Shown here piece after piece: positions 1 to 7,066 of a stretch of DNA of 33,117 nt; the first letter of the stretch is position 1; each line of letters opens with the position of its first letter. Below the pieces are notes generated by a model. It was not told the origin of the DNA and ran no database searches. It was given only the letters and a program-made list of their open reading frames with translations. The DNA is from Calditrichota bacterium (GTDB taxonomy: Bacteria; Calditrichota; Calditrichia; JAJRVZ01): positions 1-33,117 of the forward strand of contig JAJRVZ010000154.1 of the NCBI GenBank assembly GCA_024277055.1. The letters are read 5' to 3'. Both the position numbers and the translations under genes were made by a program.

Positions 1-33
1 CGGACCCTGTGCCAACAATGGAAAAGAAATAAT

Positions 34-58
34 CACCCAGAGCAGAGCAATCCGGGTG
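34..58 (-). terminator. possible intrinsic terminator closing the mer locus
   Basis: Just past the stop of the last gene of the minus-strand mer locus, a CACCC/GGGTG inverted repeat (5 bp arms, 15-nt loop) is followed on the minus strand by a T-rich stretch (ATTATTTCTTTT). The stem is short and the loop long, so this is a modest candidate based on sequence alone. Confidence 0.35.
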
Positions 59-61
59 CTT

Positions 62-391
62 TTATTTGTCATCGGTTTTGTCCGGTAAAAGAATATCCCG
101 TGGGGTAAAGCCGGCTTCATCCACTTTTTCTCTGATCACTGCGGGATCGATTACCACATTCTCTTTCAAAACCAATTCTACTTTTCCGGAATTAACATCG
201 ATATTCAGTTTTTCAACACCTTCAATATCCAGCAGTTTCTTTTCCAGACCGTATGCGCAGAAGGGGCAGGAAAGTCCGTCAACCTGAATGGTGATGATTT
301 TCTGTTCCCGACCCTCGTCGGCGGTAACCGAACCCGAGAACATGAAAACCGTCAATACGGTAAAAAGTACGGCAGAACTTATTTTTTTCAT
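62..391 (-). CDS. secreted heavy-metal-associated (HMA) domain protein with CPFC site
   Basis: A small periplasmic metal-binding protein of about 109 residues. An N-terminal signal peptide (lysines, then a hydrophobic stretch ending near 'GSVTA') precedes one ferredoxin-like HMA domain. The metal loop reads 'GLSCPFCAYGLEKKL': a CxxC pair like MerP, but with Pro-Phe between the cysteines instead of the usual small polar residues. I start it at the ATG at 391, which has an AGGG Shine-Dalgarno; a GTG three codons upstream is possible. It is the last gene of the minus-strand mer locus, 49 bp after the NHL propeller gene. The family fold is well known. Binding of Hg(II) or another thiophilic metal is inferred from context. 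The charged C-terminal tail may be disordered. Confidence 0.8.
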   Translation of the reverse strand: MKKISSAVLFTVLTVFMFSGSVTADEGREQKIITIQVDGLSCPFCAYGLEKKLLDIEGVEKLNIDVNSGKVELVLKENVVIDPAVIREKVDEAGFTPRDILLPDKTDDK

Positions 392-449
392 TTTTATCAC
401 CCTGTTTAATTACTGTTTTTTTTAATGCCAAATCCCCAATTCCTATTTC

Positions 450-1385
450 CTAATGGATTTCAAACTTCTGTACCCGCTTATTTCCCCAGTCGGCTATGTA
501 AATATATCCTTCGTCGCCGACTGCAACATCGGTCGGTAGTTCAAATTGTCCGTTGCCGTTTCCCTGCGAGCCGAACTGTAAAAGGAATTTACCCTCATTG
601 TCAAAAATCTGTATACGGTGGTTTTCAAAATCAACGACAAAAACGCGATCCCGTTCATCAATTTCAACCGCATTGGCTACATTGAAATCGCCCGGTGCCG
701 AACCCTGCCTGCCCCAGCTGTGCAACCAGGTCCCGTCCGAATCGAATTTCTGAATTCGATGGTTGTAGGCGTCCGCCACAAAAATATCTCCGCTGCCGCT
801 TACCGCCACATCGGTGGGGTAATTAAATTGTCCGGCTTCATGGCCTTTCTTTCCCCATTTTCCGGAATAATTTCCGCCTGCATCGAAAATCTGAACGGCA
901 TGGTTGTAAAAATCAGCGATAAACATACGGCCGTCGCGGCCGACGGCAATTCCCGCGGGGGCGTCAAATAAATGATCTGATTTATCTCCCGAACTTAGCA
1001 TGAAACGAAATTCACCGGCGGGGTTGAAAACCTGAATGCGGTCATTTAAATATTCCGGTACGTAAATCAGATTATCCTCAGCGGCGAATAAATGCATCGG
1101 ACGTCTGAGCGAGCCTTGTTCGTCTCCGTCTTTACCCCATTGCAGCAGGAAGCTACCTTCGGCGTTGAATTTCTGGATGCGATTGTTGCGGGCGTCGGAA
1201 ACATATACATTGTTTTCATGATCCACGGTAATGCCGATGGGTTCGTTAAACTCACCGGGTGCGTTGCCCGGCTTCCCCCATGATTTCACAAATCTCACGG
1301 AAAGGGGTTCTTCCTTTTGTTCGCAACCGGCCATAATACCTGTCAAGAAAATAATTACCGTCATGGCGGAATAAAATTGATTCAA
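450..1385 (-). CDS. NHL-repeat six-bladed beta-propeller lipoprotein
   Basis: A predicted lipoprotein of 311 residues. The signal peptide ends in a lipobox-like 'IMAGC' (Cys21). Six NHL repeats follow, each with the pattern 'F..P..IAV....G.IYVAD..N.RIQ.F', for example 'GQFNYPTDVAVSGSGDIF', so a complete six-bladed propeller is expected on the periplasmic or outer-membrane face. The start is a TTG with AAGGG nine bases upstream; the internal ATG at 1364 has no ribosome site. NHL propellers are binding scaffolds, sometimes enzymes such as lyases; nothing here shows catalysis. It lies between an outer-membrane protein gene and an HMA protein gene in the mer locus. A role in assembling or retaining metal-binding partners is inference only. 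Confidence 0.85.
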   Translation of the reverse strand: MNQFYSAMTVIIFLTGIMAGCEQKEEPLSVRFVKSWGKPGNAPGEFNEPIGITVDHENNVYVSDARNNRIQKFNAEGSFLLQWGKDGDEQGSLRRPMHLFAAEDNLIYVPEYLNDRIQVFNPAGEFRFMLSSGDKSDHLFDAPAGIAVGRDGRMFIADFYNHAVQIFDAGGNYSGKWGKKGHEAGQFNYPTDVAVSGSGDIFVADAYNHRIQKFDSDGTWLHSWGRQGSAPGDFNVANAVEIDERDRVFVVDFENHRIQIFDNEGKFLLQFGSQGNGNGQFELPTDVAVGDEGYIYIADWGNKRVQKFEIH

Positions 1386-1430
1386 AGCAGTATCCCTTCA
1401 TTACTGTCGGACAAGCGATAAGTCTCAGAA

Positions 1431-2212
1431 TTACAAATGAAATTCAAAACCGAGCACCAGTTCCGGTTCAGGCGAATTCTGATTTCCGTTCAGGTTTACC
1501 GAAACCGGAAACTTAACTCCGCCTTTGAACATGATATTGCGATAACTGAGCAAAAAACCGGGCGCCACAGCCAGAATATTTCCGCCGCTGCTGTCAAGTT
1601 CCCGACCGTCGACCTCGGTTTTATTAATTAATGTTCCGTTCAACTCAATCAAGATCACGAGGTCCGGTTGGAGATAAGAGGTTTGTACCGGACGTACCCC
1701 CAGGCCAAATCGTATTTAAAAACATTACCGCGTTTCATGTTACCGTTTTTTGTGTTCGCGCGGTAGCGTATATCACCAAAGTAATACCAGCGGCGCGATT
1801 CCCTGGCGACGGTCAGGCCTGTGAGAATATCCGTTGAGCCGCTGCCCAGCGCGGCTGATTTATTGCCGGTCGGCAGTTTAACGCCAAACGCCAGCGCAGC
1901 CTGATTTGACGCCCCGGGTTCATCCTTGCGATAAAAACGGTATTTGGTGCGCAGCAAAACATCGCCCAGACCGGAAATGCCGGTCAGGTTCAGCTGCGGG
2001 ATTTCCGCGGTAACCGTCCAGTCCGCCGTAAGGCCGTAGGCCAGTTCCCATTGCAGACTGCTGTTACTGCCTTCGCGCGCCAGTTCCGATTCTATGGCGA
2101 ATCCATATTTGTACAACGTATGCGGTCCAATGCCGAACAGCGGTTCATGGGCGTTGCCAACGCCTGATAATAGTACGATTGCAGAAATAATAATGACAAA
2201 TCTTTGTTTCAT
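1431..2212 (-). pseudogene. outer-membrane protein of the mer locus, split by a frameshift
   Basis: Two overlapping reading frames (2212-1655 and 1658-1431) make up one protein of about 260 residues. The first has a signal peptide ending 'GVGNA' and alternating beta-strands ('LQWELAYGLTADWTVTAEIP', 'FGVKLPTG'). It then runs into a poor tail and a stop. The second frame continues with barrel-like sequence ('TSYLQPDLVILIELNG') and ends in '..LGFEFHL', a typical barrel C-terminus with a terminal hydrophobic strand. The frames join smoothly as 'LAWGVRPVQTSYLQPDL' if the G5 run at 1697-1701 (C5 on the plus strand) were G6. It is therefore either a true frameshift mutation or a homopolymer error. 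I recognise only a general outer-membrane beta-barrel, similar to transporter-like proteins seen near metal-resistance genes. The substrate is unknown. Confidence 0.75.
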
Positions 2213-2313
2213 GTTTAAGTCCGAATTATTAAAAGATGGTGATCGGTTCTTTCACTTTAGTGAATCGCTTTTTTTTACGGTTCAGTCAGTTCCGGAGTTT
2301 ATGGGACTCTTAA

Positions 2314-2901
2314 TTATTTCTCTCGAAGGTGCAATTTTGATTTGTACCCAAGACCGTCGATTGCTCCGGTAATTTGCGCCGGTTTTACTTTTTGCGGATC
2401 GAATCGTACCTGCGCTGAACCGCTCTGAAAATTCGCTGTCACCTGTTGCACCCCATCCAGTTTTTTGACCGCTGTTTCCACGGCAACATTGCACGATTCA
2501 CAGGTCATCCCCTCTATAGAGACGGTAATGGACCTCAATTCCGTCGACGAAAGCCCACCGGCCACAGCCTGGTCGCTGCTCCAGTTAATATAGGGGAAGG
2601 CGACAAAGAAAATGACCAGTACGGTCACAAACCACAGGGAAATTTTGCTCCACTTGCCGGCGCCGCGTACTTCGCAGCTGCCGTCGGCACAAACTACTTC
2701 CCGTTTGCGATAGGTAAAATAGAAGCCGGCAGCCAGAAAAATCACCGTCGCCGTCAGAAAATAGGGTCGATAGGCTTCCAGACCGGTGGCCAGACCGACG
2801 CCGCCAAGACCGAGCGCGGCCAGTACAATCGGTCCGATGCAGCACACTGAGGCCAGAAATGCCGTGAGTACACTGCCGATATTTACTAAATTTTCTTTCA
2901 T
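2314..2901 (-). CDS. merTP: fused mercuric ion transporter MerT-MerP
   Basis: An inner-membrane mercury importer of 195 residues that joins MerT and MerP in one chain. Residues 1-108 form the MerT part with three membrane segments. Cys20-Cys21 lie in the first segment ('ASVCCIGPIVLAALGLGG'). A second pair, Cys71 and Cys76, lies in the loop after helix two, as in MerT. Residues 125-190 form the MerP-like HMA domain with 'GMTCESC' (Cys134, Cys137). In the family, the HMA domain takes Hg(II) and passes it through the Cys pairs to cytoplasmic MerA. An AAGGA ribosome site precedes the ATG. It sits downstream of a YVTN propeller gene, with a GTAC-N4-GTAC dyad 42 bp upstream of its start. Fused MerTP proteins are known; the assignment is firm. 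Confidence 0.93.
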   Translation of the reverse strand: MKENLVNIGSVLTAFLASVCCIGPIVLAALGLGGVGLATGLEAYRPYFLTATVIFLAAGFYFTYRKREVVCADGSCEVRGAGKWSKISLWFVTVLVIFFVAFPYINWSSDQAVAGGLSSTELRSITVSIEGMTCESCNVAVETAVKKLDGVQQVTANFQSGSAQVRFDPQKVKPAQITGAIDGLGYKSKLHLREK

Positions 2902-2942
2902 AATGATTCCTTGAATTCACTCTCTAAAATGTTTAACGCCCC

Positions 2943-2954
2943 GTACTATGGTAC
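2943..2954 (-). promoter_or_regulatory. candidate internal MerR operator upstream of merTP
   Basis: The 12-mer GTAC-TATG-GTAC matches the core dyad of MerR operators (GTAC-N4-GTAC). It lies in the 63-bp gap just before merTP. The hexamers that would flank it as -35 and -10 are weak, and one such 12-mer is expected by chance in roughly 65 kb, so this is only a candidate. Confidence 0.3.
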
Positions 2955-2964
2955 AATGTTCCCG

Positions 2965-3915
2965 TTAGTTTGGTATTTTTATTACGGAAACGGAGTTATC
3001 GCCGTAATTGGAAATGAACAGTTTCCGCATCCGATTTGCTTCGACAATACCGATCGGTCTGTTGCCGGTCGAATAAACTGCGTCCAATTTTTTAAAAGAG
3101 ACCGGATCATAGCTGAAAACCCGTTTCGAATTAAAATTGACAACGTACAGAATCGTCTCCTGCTCATTCAGAACCGCTTCTTCCGGTCCGTTTAACCCGG
3201 TAATTTCATGAATTATTTCGTCTTTGCGGGTGTCAATGATATGCACGGCATTGTTTTTGAAATTGCTGATAAACAGCCGGCTGCGATCATGACTGGAATG
3301 GATCAGTTCCGGTTTGCCGCCGGGTTTCAGCAGGCGCGAACTTTTGTCATTTACATTGATGATTGAAATCGTACCGACTTCGGTGTTGGTCACATACAAT
3401 TTGCTGTCGTCAAATGAAATGCCGATGCCATCCGGACCGTTGCCGGTGGAAAAGATATCCACGATCTCCAGCGATTTGGCGTCGAGTTTCCAGGCCTGTT
3501 TTTTAGAAATGGCGATCACGAACAGGAACTTTCCGTCACGGCTGGAGGTGATGCCGCCCAGGTTCGAATCGAAACGCCTGCCGCGCACAATGGCGTGTGT
3601 TGTAAAATCGATAATGTCAATACCCTTATCGTAACCACTGACGGCAACCAGGTTCGTTTCGCCCAGCCGGGTAAAGCCCCAGGGATAATCAGCTGCGTCG
3701 ATGGTTTGTACAACTTTTTCGGTACGTGTATCAATAACCGACAGCATGCTGTCTTCGACATTGGCGACATACAAAAAATTCTGGTCAGGCGTCAGAAACA
3801 GCGCATCGGGACCCTTGCCGACGGGAATGGTCTGCTGTGCTTTTCCTTGTTTCTCAGTAGGTTTCGCGCAACCGGTAACAAAAACGGCAATCAATAAAAA
3901 AAGTAGTTTTTTCAT
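2965..3915 (-). CDS. YVTN-repeat beta-propeller lipoprotein
   Basis: A predicted lipoprotein of 316 residues. A basic N-terminus and hydrophobic stretch end in the lipobox 'VTGC' (Cys16). About seven YVTN-type repeats follow, with the signature 'LYVAN..D..VSVID..T.KVV.TI', for example 'KLYVTNTEVGTISIINV' and 'LFISNYGDNSVSVIKI'. This predicts a seven-bladed propeller outside the cytoplasm. The ATG at 3915 is preferred over the adjacent TTG. It is 14 bp downstream of the MerP-like gene and 63 bp upstream of merTP, so it is probably co-transcribed with both. YVTN propellers occur in surface-layer proteins, heme d1 proteins and metal-resistance loci. No heme or catalytic motif is visible, and its role in mercury handling is unknown. 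Confidence 0.85.
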   Translation of the reverse strand: MKKLLFLLIAVFVTGCAKPTEKQGKAQQTIPVGKGPDALFLTPDQNFLYVANVEDSMLSVIDTRTEKVVQTIDAADYPWGFTRLGETNLVAVSGYDKGIDIIDFTTHAIVRGRRFDSNLGGITSSRDGKFLFVIAISKKQAWKLDAKSLEIVDIFSTGNGPDGIGISFDDSKLYVTNTEVGTISIINVNDKSSRLLKPGGKPELIHSSHDRSRLFISNFKNNAVHIIDTRKDEIIHEITGLNGPEEAVLNEQETILYVVNFNSKRVFSYDPVSFKKLDAVYSTGNRPIGIVEANRMRKLFISNYGDNSVSVIKIPN

Positions 3916-3929
3916 CAATCAATCAACTT

Positions 3930-4250
3930 TTACTTATTATTCGGTTTATTTTCAATTCTGCTGATTTTGTAGCCGGTCGATTTCAAAGCCGCTTCGATTT
4001 CTTGTTCATCGGTTTTTGCCGGGTCATATTTTATTTCAGCTTTTCCCTCTTTAAGGCTGACTTGCTTTTCCGTAATGCCGTCAACTTTGTCCGGGGAACT
4101 TTCCACATGCGCCACACAGCCCCGGCAGGTCATCCCTTCCACTTTGAAACCGGTTGTTTTTATTTTGGAATTATTTCCCTTGTCCTGTGTTTGACCCCGA
4201 ACAATTGAAAAAGCCAAAATAATAAACATACTGAATAATATTCTCTTCAT
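3930..4250 (-). CDS. secreted MerP-like heavy-metal-binding protein
   Basis: A protein of 106 residues with a signal peptide (roughly residues 1-20, 'MKRILFSMFIILAFSIVRGQ') and one HMA domain. The metal loop is 'GMTCRGCVAHVE', with Cys42 and Cys45 as the expected Hg(II)/Cu(I) ligands. In mer systems MerP catches mercuric ion in the periplasm and hands it to MerT. Here MerT already carries its own MerP domain, so this is an additional free carrier. A very good ribosome site (AAGGAG) lies six bases before the ATG. Gaps to the neighbours are 10 bp upstream (DUF2652) and 14 bp downstream (YVTN propeller), indicating one transcript. Base composition is more AT-rich than most of the window. It could also act on copper; context favours mercury. 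Confidence 0.85.
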   Translation of the reverse strand: MKRILFSMFIILAFSIVRGQTQDKGNNSKIKTTGFKVEGMTCRGCVAHVESSPDKVDGITEKQVSLKEGKAEIKYDPAKTDEQEIEAALKSTGYKISRIENKPNNK

Positions 4251-4260
4251 GATAATCTCC

Positions 4261-4905
4261 TTATTGATTTGTGACTAAAGCCCTGAGTGATAAATACGAG
4301 CATTTAATCTCGCCGATAGTATCATAGTAAAATGTTTCCTGAACAAAACTTTCATTTTTTGTAAAGCCAACTTTTACTTTCTTGCTGTATTTCTGAATTA
4401 TTTTATTCGTGAACAATGCATATTCATTAATTGATAAACTGTTTTTTAATAATCTGTGGGCAATGATTATGTCAAGACCATATAATTTGCAATAATTTTT
4501 AATCATTATTGTTCCAATCTTACCAATGTGAATAATGAACTTAAGATCCAGATTGGCCAAAGAGGAACAGGCGCCACATTGGCAATTTTTATTTGATACT
4601 AATTTCCGGAGTACATCATAAAACATATTTGACATTTTTTTTATTTGATTGAGGATATCGTAGAAAGAGGAATCATCATCAAATTAAAAAAAGAATATCG
4701 CATCTCCTTTAATTTCCGATACTGATAAATCCAACTCATTGGCATCAATTATTACCTCTGACAATTTTGCGACATTCTTTTGACTGTGCTCAACATCAGT
4801 TGCATTGATATAATCAGTAAACCCGCTAATATCAGCAAGAATGATTAAACCTGAATCTATTCGTGGATTATAATTGTTACATAAATTCATAACGTTATTT
4901 TTCAT
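4261..4905 (-). pseudogene. DUF2652 (class III cyclase-like) gene interrupted by in-frame TAA
   Basis: Two open stretches, 4905-4684 and 4635-4261, lie in the same frame and are separated by a TAA at 4684-4686. Reading through gives about 214 residues, the usual size of DUF2652 proteins. The N-terminal half has 'IILADISGFTDYI' and ends 'EIKGDAIFFF'. After the TAA come 'FDDDSSFYDILNQIKK', then 'CQCGAC', 'LDLKFIIHIGKIG' and 'LYGLDIIIAHRLLKN'. These match class III nucleotide cyclase landmarks in order: 'DI.GFT' (metal Asp), 'GD' (second metal Asp), 'I.IGIH.G' and 'G..vn.A.RL'. The fold call is my inference. The gene is markedly AT-rich (about one third GC by eye), which suggests recent acquisition. 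The TAA could be one substitution from AAA or GAA. Readthrough cannot be excluded but is not supported. Confidence 0.8.
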
Positions 4906-4906
4906 T

Positions 4907-4928
4907 TCGTTTCTCGATACCGGATATT
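4907..4928 (-). repeat. 22-bp direct repeat, copy 1 (upstream of DUF2652)
   Basis: The 22-mer beginning TCGTTTCTCGATAC recurs at 6807-6828 with two mismatches. Both copies lie immediately upstream of a start codon of the mer locus, in front of the DUF2652 gene here and in front of merA there. Confidence 0.7.
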
Positions 4929-4947
4929 CATTTTCCGCACAAAATAT

Positions 4948-5044
4948 ATGTCAGCCCGCCACGGAGTGGTTCCTTCGGAAAAGGAATCTTTATGACTAAA
5001 CGCGAACCGGAACAAAATTGACAAAGATTCCTGCTGAATGACAT
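4948..5044. repeat. 97-bp MITE/REP-like inverted-repeat element
   Basis: The spacer between merA and the DUF2652 gene (4906-5135) contains an element bounded by ATGTCA and TGACAT. It carries a perfect 9-bp inner inverted repeat, GGAATCTTT (4983-4991) and AAAGATTCC (5023-5031). The ends resemble bacterial REP/MITE elements of the 'TGTCATTC...GGAATCTTT' type. There is no ORF inside. It may fold in the transcript between merA and the downstream genes. Confidence 0.55.
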
Positions 5045-5135
5045 CCGTCTGTTTTACTTCTCACGTTTGACCGTTCACGTCTGGCGTTTCACATCTGCTC
5101 TCAGTTGTCTTACTTTTCATACTTTTATCTTATTC

Positions 5136-6791
5136 CTACGTTGCGCAGCAACTGAGTTCTTTCACGTCTTTGTCAAAGGCGATTGCCGCCAGTTTAATCC
5201 CTTCGGACAGGGTCAGATAGGGATACAACATGTCGCGCAAATCGGATACTTTAATATTGAAGCGAATGGCCGTGGCAATTTGCATCAGCAGTTCGGAACC
5301 TTCGGCCGCCAGTATTCGTGCGCCGATCAATCCGTCGTTGCTTTTGTTACGGATCAGTTTGATGAATCCGCGGGTATCGCGGGCGGCCAGCGAGCGGGGA
5401 ATATATTCCAGCGGAAGGATGGCAGTATCAAAATCTATACCAGCATCCTGCGCCTGCTGCTCGTCCATGCCCACTCCGGCAACCTGCGGATCGGTGAAAA
5501 CCACCCAGGGCAGGGCGGTATAATTCCGTTTTCGTGATTCAGCCTGTAGCGCGTTCTCAGCGGCCAGTTTTCCTTCATAGGCGGCGGTGTATACGAACAT
5601 ATTTTCGCCCAATACATCGCCGGCGCCATAAATACCGGGCACGGATGTTTGCAGATGCTCATCCGCCAGCAGGAATCCGCGATCGTTCAGTTTCACGCCT
5701 GTTTCCTCCAAACCCATATTTTTTGTGTTGGGTTTACGGCCGGTTGCAACCAGTACTTTTTCCGCTTCGAATCGTTTTTCTTCGCCGTTAATCGATGCGA
5801 TTACACGGATTTTACCGTTACTCTGTTCTACCGCTTGCAATTTAACGCCGGTAATAATTTCCATACCTTCCTCTCGCAGGAAGCCGCTGAGTGTATCCGT
5901 CAGTTCGGCCGTTTCCGTGGGCAGGATACGTGCCGATCGCTGCAATACGGTAACCTTGCTGCCAAAGCGGTTGAACAGTTGCGCCAGTTCCAGCGCCACG
6001 TAACGGCCGCCCAAAACAATTAGTGATTCCGGCAGTTTTTCCAGTTCGAAAGCGCTTTCGTTGGTCAGGTAATCGACGTCCTCTAGTCCGGGTACATCGG
6101 GCAGAGCGGGTGCGGCGCCGGTGGCGATCAGAATTTTATCCGCGGGAATTTTTCGACCATTCACTTCCACCGTGTCCCGTGTAAGCAGGCGGGCGCGTCC
6201 GTTGATGATCTCGATATTGTGCAGGTCTTTTACGATATCCACATATTTGGCCTGGCGCAGGTCCAGAACCAGATCCTGTTTCTGTTGCATCAGCGCTTTG
6301 AAATCAGTGATCCGGCTGGTTGACTGAATACCGGAGAAAGGATGGTGGGCCGCTTTGTGATAGGCTTCCGCGGCGCGTAACAGCGTTTTGGAGGGTACAC
6401 AGCCGACATTGACGCAGGTACCGCCGATGGGCAGGCCGTCGTTAATTATCTTTACCGATGCGCCCAGTTCGTTTGCTTTAATCGCCGCGGCAAAAGCCGC
6501 CGATCCGCCGCCGAGAATTACAAATTGTTGTTTGTTGGTACTGTTTGTCGCATTTAACTCCGGATTATCATTGATGATTTCAGCCCGATAACCGGCTCCG
6601 GCAATCGCATCGACCAGTTTCCCTGCATCAATCCCATTGGCGAAAACGACTTCCGTATTTCCATCCTGCCAGCTGTCGATTTGCACAGACTCAACGGATG
6701 GCACTTTTTCGAGTTTTTGTTTAGCATGACGCACACAGCTGTCGCAGGTCATACCGCTGATTTTCATTTTGTATAGATTTGGTTGTGCCAT
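5136..6791 (-). CDS. merA: mercuric reductase MerA with N-terminal HMA domain
   Basis: A cytoplasmic flavoenzyme of 551 residues that reduces Hg(II) to Hg(0) with NADPH. Residues 8-72 are an HMA domain with 'GMTCDSC' (Cys16, Cys19). The FAD site 'VILGGGSAAFAAA' lies near 91-103. The redox-active disulfide is 'GGTCVNVGCVPSK' (Cys126, Cys131). An NAD(P)-binding segment follows ('ESLIVLGGRYVALELAQ'), then 'GIYGAGDV'. The C-terminus reads 'LYPYLTLSEGIKLAA...ELSCCAT', with the Cys548-Cys549 pair that passes Hg(II) to the active site. These C-terminal features separate MerA from other pyridine-nucleotide disulfide reductases. I choose the ATG at 6791 because GAGGA lies seven bases upstream; the longer upstream extension is unlike the family. 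merR lies 275 bp upstream on the same strand. Confidence 0.96.
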   Translation of the reverse strand: MAQPNLYKMKISGMTCDSCVRHAKQKLEKVPSVESVQIDSWQDGNTEVVFANGIDAGKLVDAIAGAGYRAEIINDNPELNATNSTNKQQFVILGGGSAAFAAAIKANELGASVKIINDGLPIGGTCVNVGCVPSKTLLRAAEAYHKAAHHPFSGIQSTSRITDFKALMQQKQDLVLDLRQAKYVDIVKDLHNIEIINGRARLLTRDTVEVNGRKIPADKILIATGAAPALPDVPGLEDVDYLTNESAFELEKLPESLIVLGGRYVALELAQLFNRFGSKVTVLQRSARILPTETAELTDTLSGFLREEGMEIITGVKLQAVEQSNGKIRVIASINGEEKRFEAEKVLVATGRKPNTKNMGLEETGVKLNDRGFLLADEHLQTSVPGIYGAGDVLGENMFVYTAAYEGKLAAENALQAESRKRNYTALPWVVFTDPQVAGVGMDEQQAQDAGIDFDTAILPLEYIPRSLAARDTRGFIKLIRNKSNDGLIGARILAAEGSELLMQIATAIRFNIKVSDLRDMLYPYLTLSEGIKLAAIAFDKDVKELSCCAT

Positions 6792-6806
6792 AATTTTCCT
6801 CGTTCC

Positions 6807-6828
6807 TCGTTTCTCGATACTGGATGTT
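6807..6828 (-). repeat. 22-bp direct repeat, copy 2 (upstream of merA)
   Basis: The partner of 4907-4928 (20 of 22 bases the same), 15 bp upstream of the merA start. On the minus strand it runs into a degenerate 'ACGAGGAACGAGGA' word repeat that supplies the merA ribosome-binding site. Confidence 0.7.
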
Positions 6829-6876
6829 TTCAGTTTGTTTCTGTATAATCCTCGCAAATCAACAATCGTTAATTTA

Positions 6877-6899
6877 TTGAATCCCTACAGGATTACAAT
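6877..6899. repeat. palindromic 23-bp repeat, copy 1 (REP-like)
   Basis: In the merR-merA spacer, the unit ttgAATCCCTACAGGATTacaat is an imperfect palindrome. A second copy lies 54 bp further on. Between them is a stretch containing GCGTTTAGGCTTTAGC. This looks like a dispersed REP-like element rather than a gene. Confidence 0.6.
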
Positions 6900-6930
6900 T
6901 TAGTTCGCGTTTAGGCTTTAGCTACAAATA

Positions 6931-6953
6931 TTCAATCCCTACGGGATTGCAAT
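6931..6953. repeat. palindromic 23-bp repeat, copy 2 (REP-like)
   Basis: The unit ttcAATCCCTACGGGATTgcaat contains a perfect 6-bp inverted repeat (AATCCC/GGGATT) around TAC. It differs from copy 1 at four positions. Only two copies are present here and no cas gene is nearby. Confidence 0.6.
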
Positions 6954-7066
6954 AGATATCTTATTTCAAAAATTCTTGTTCCTTGTTCAATATTCATTGC
7001 CACATATCACGCATCGTTCTTCTGCCATTCCTTATTTCCGTATTGCCCTATTACCCTATTTCTCAT

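Noticed and set aside
5136-6857. Longer merA start at 6857, or dihydrolipoamide dehydrogenase identity
   Set aside because: The extra 22 residues have no homology and no ribosome site, whereas the ATG at 6791 has one. The C-terminal Cys-Cys pair and HMA domain exclude dihydrolipoamide dehydrogenase.
6877-6953. Possible CRISPR (two 23-bp repeats with a 31-bp spacer)
   Set aside because: There are only two copies, they differ at four positions, they are themselves palindromic, and no cas genes are present. A REP-like element fits better.
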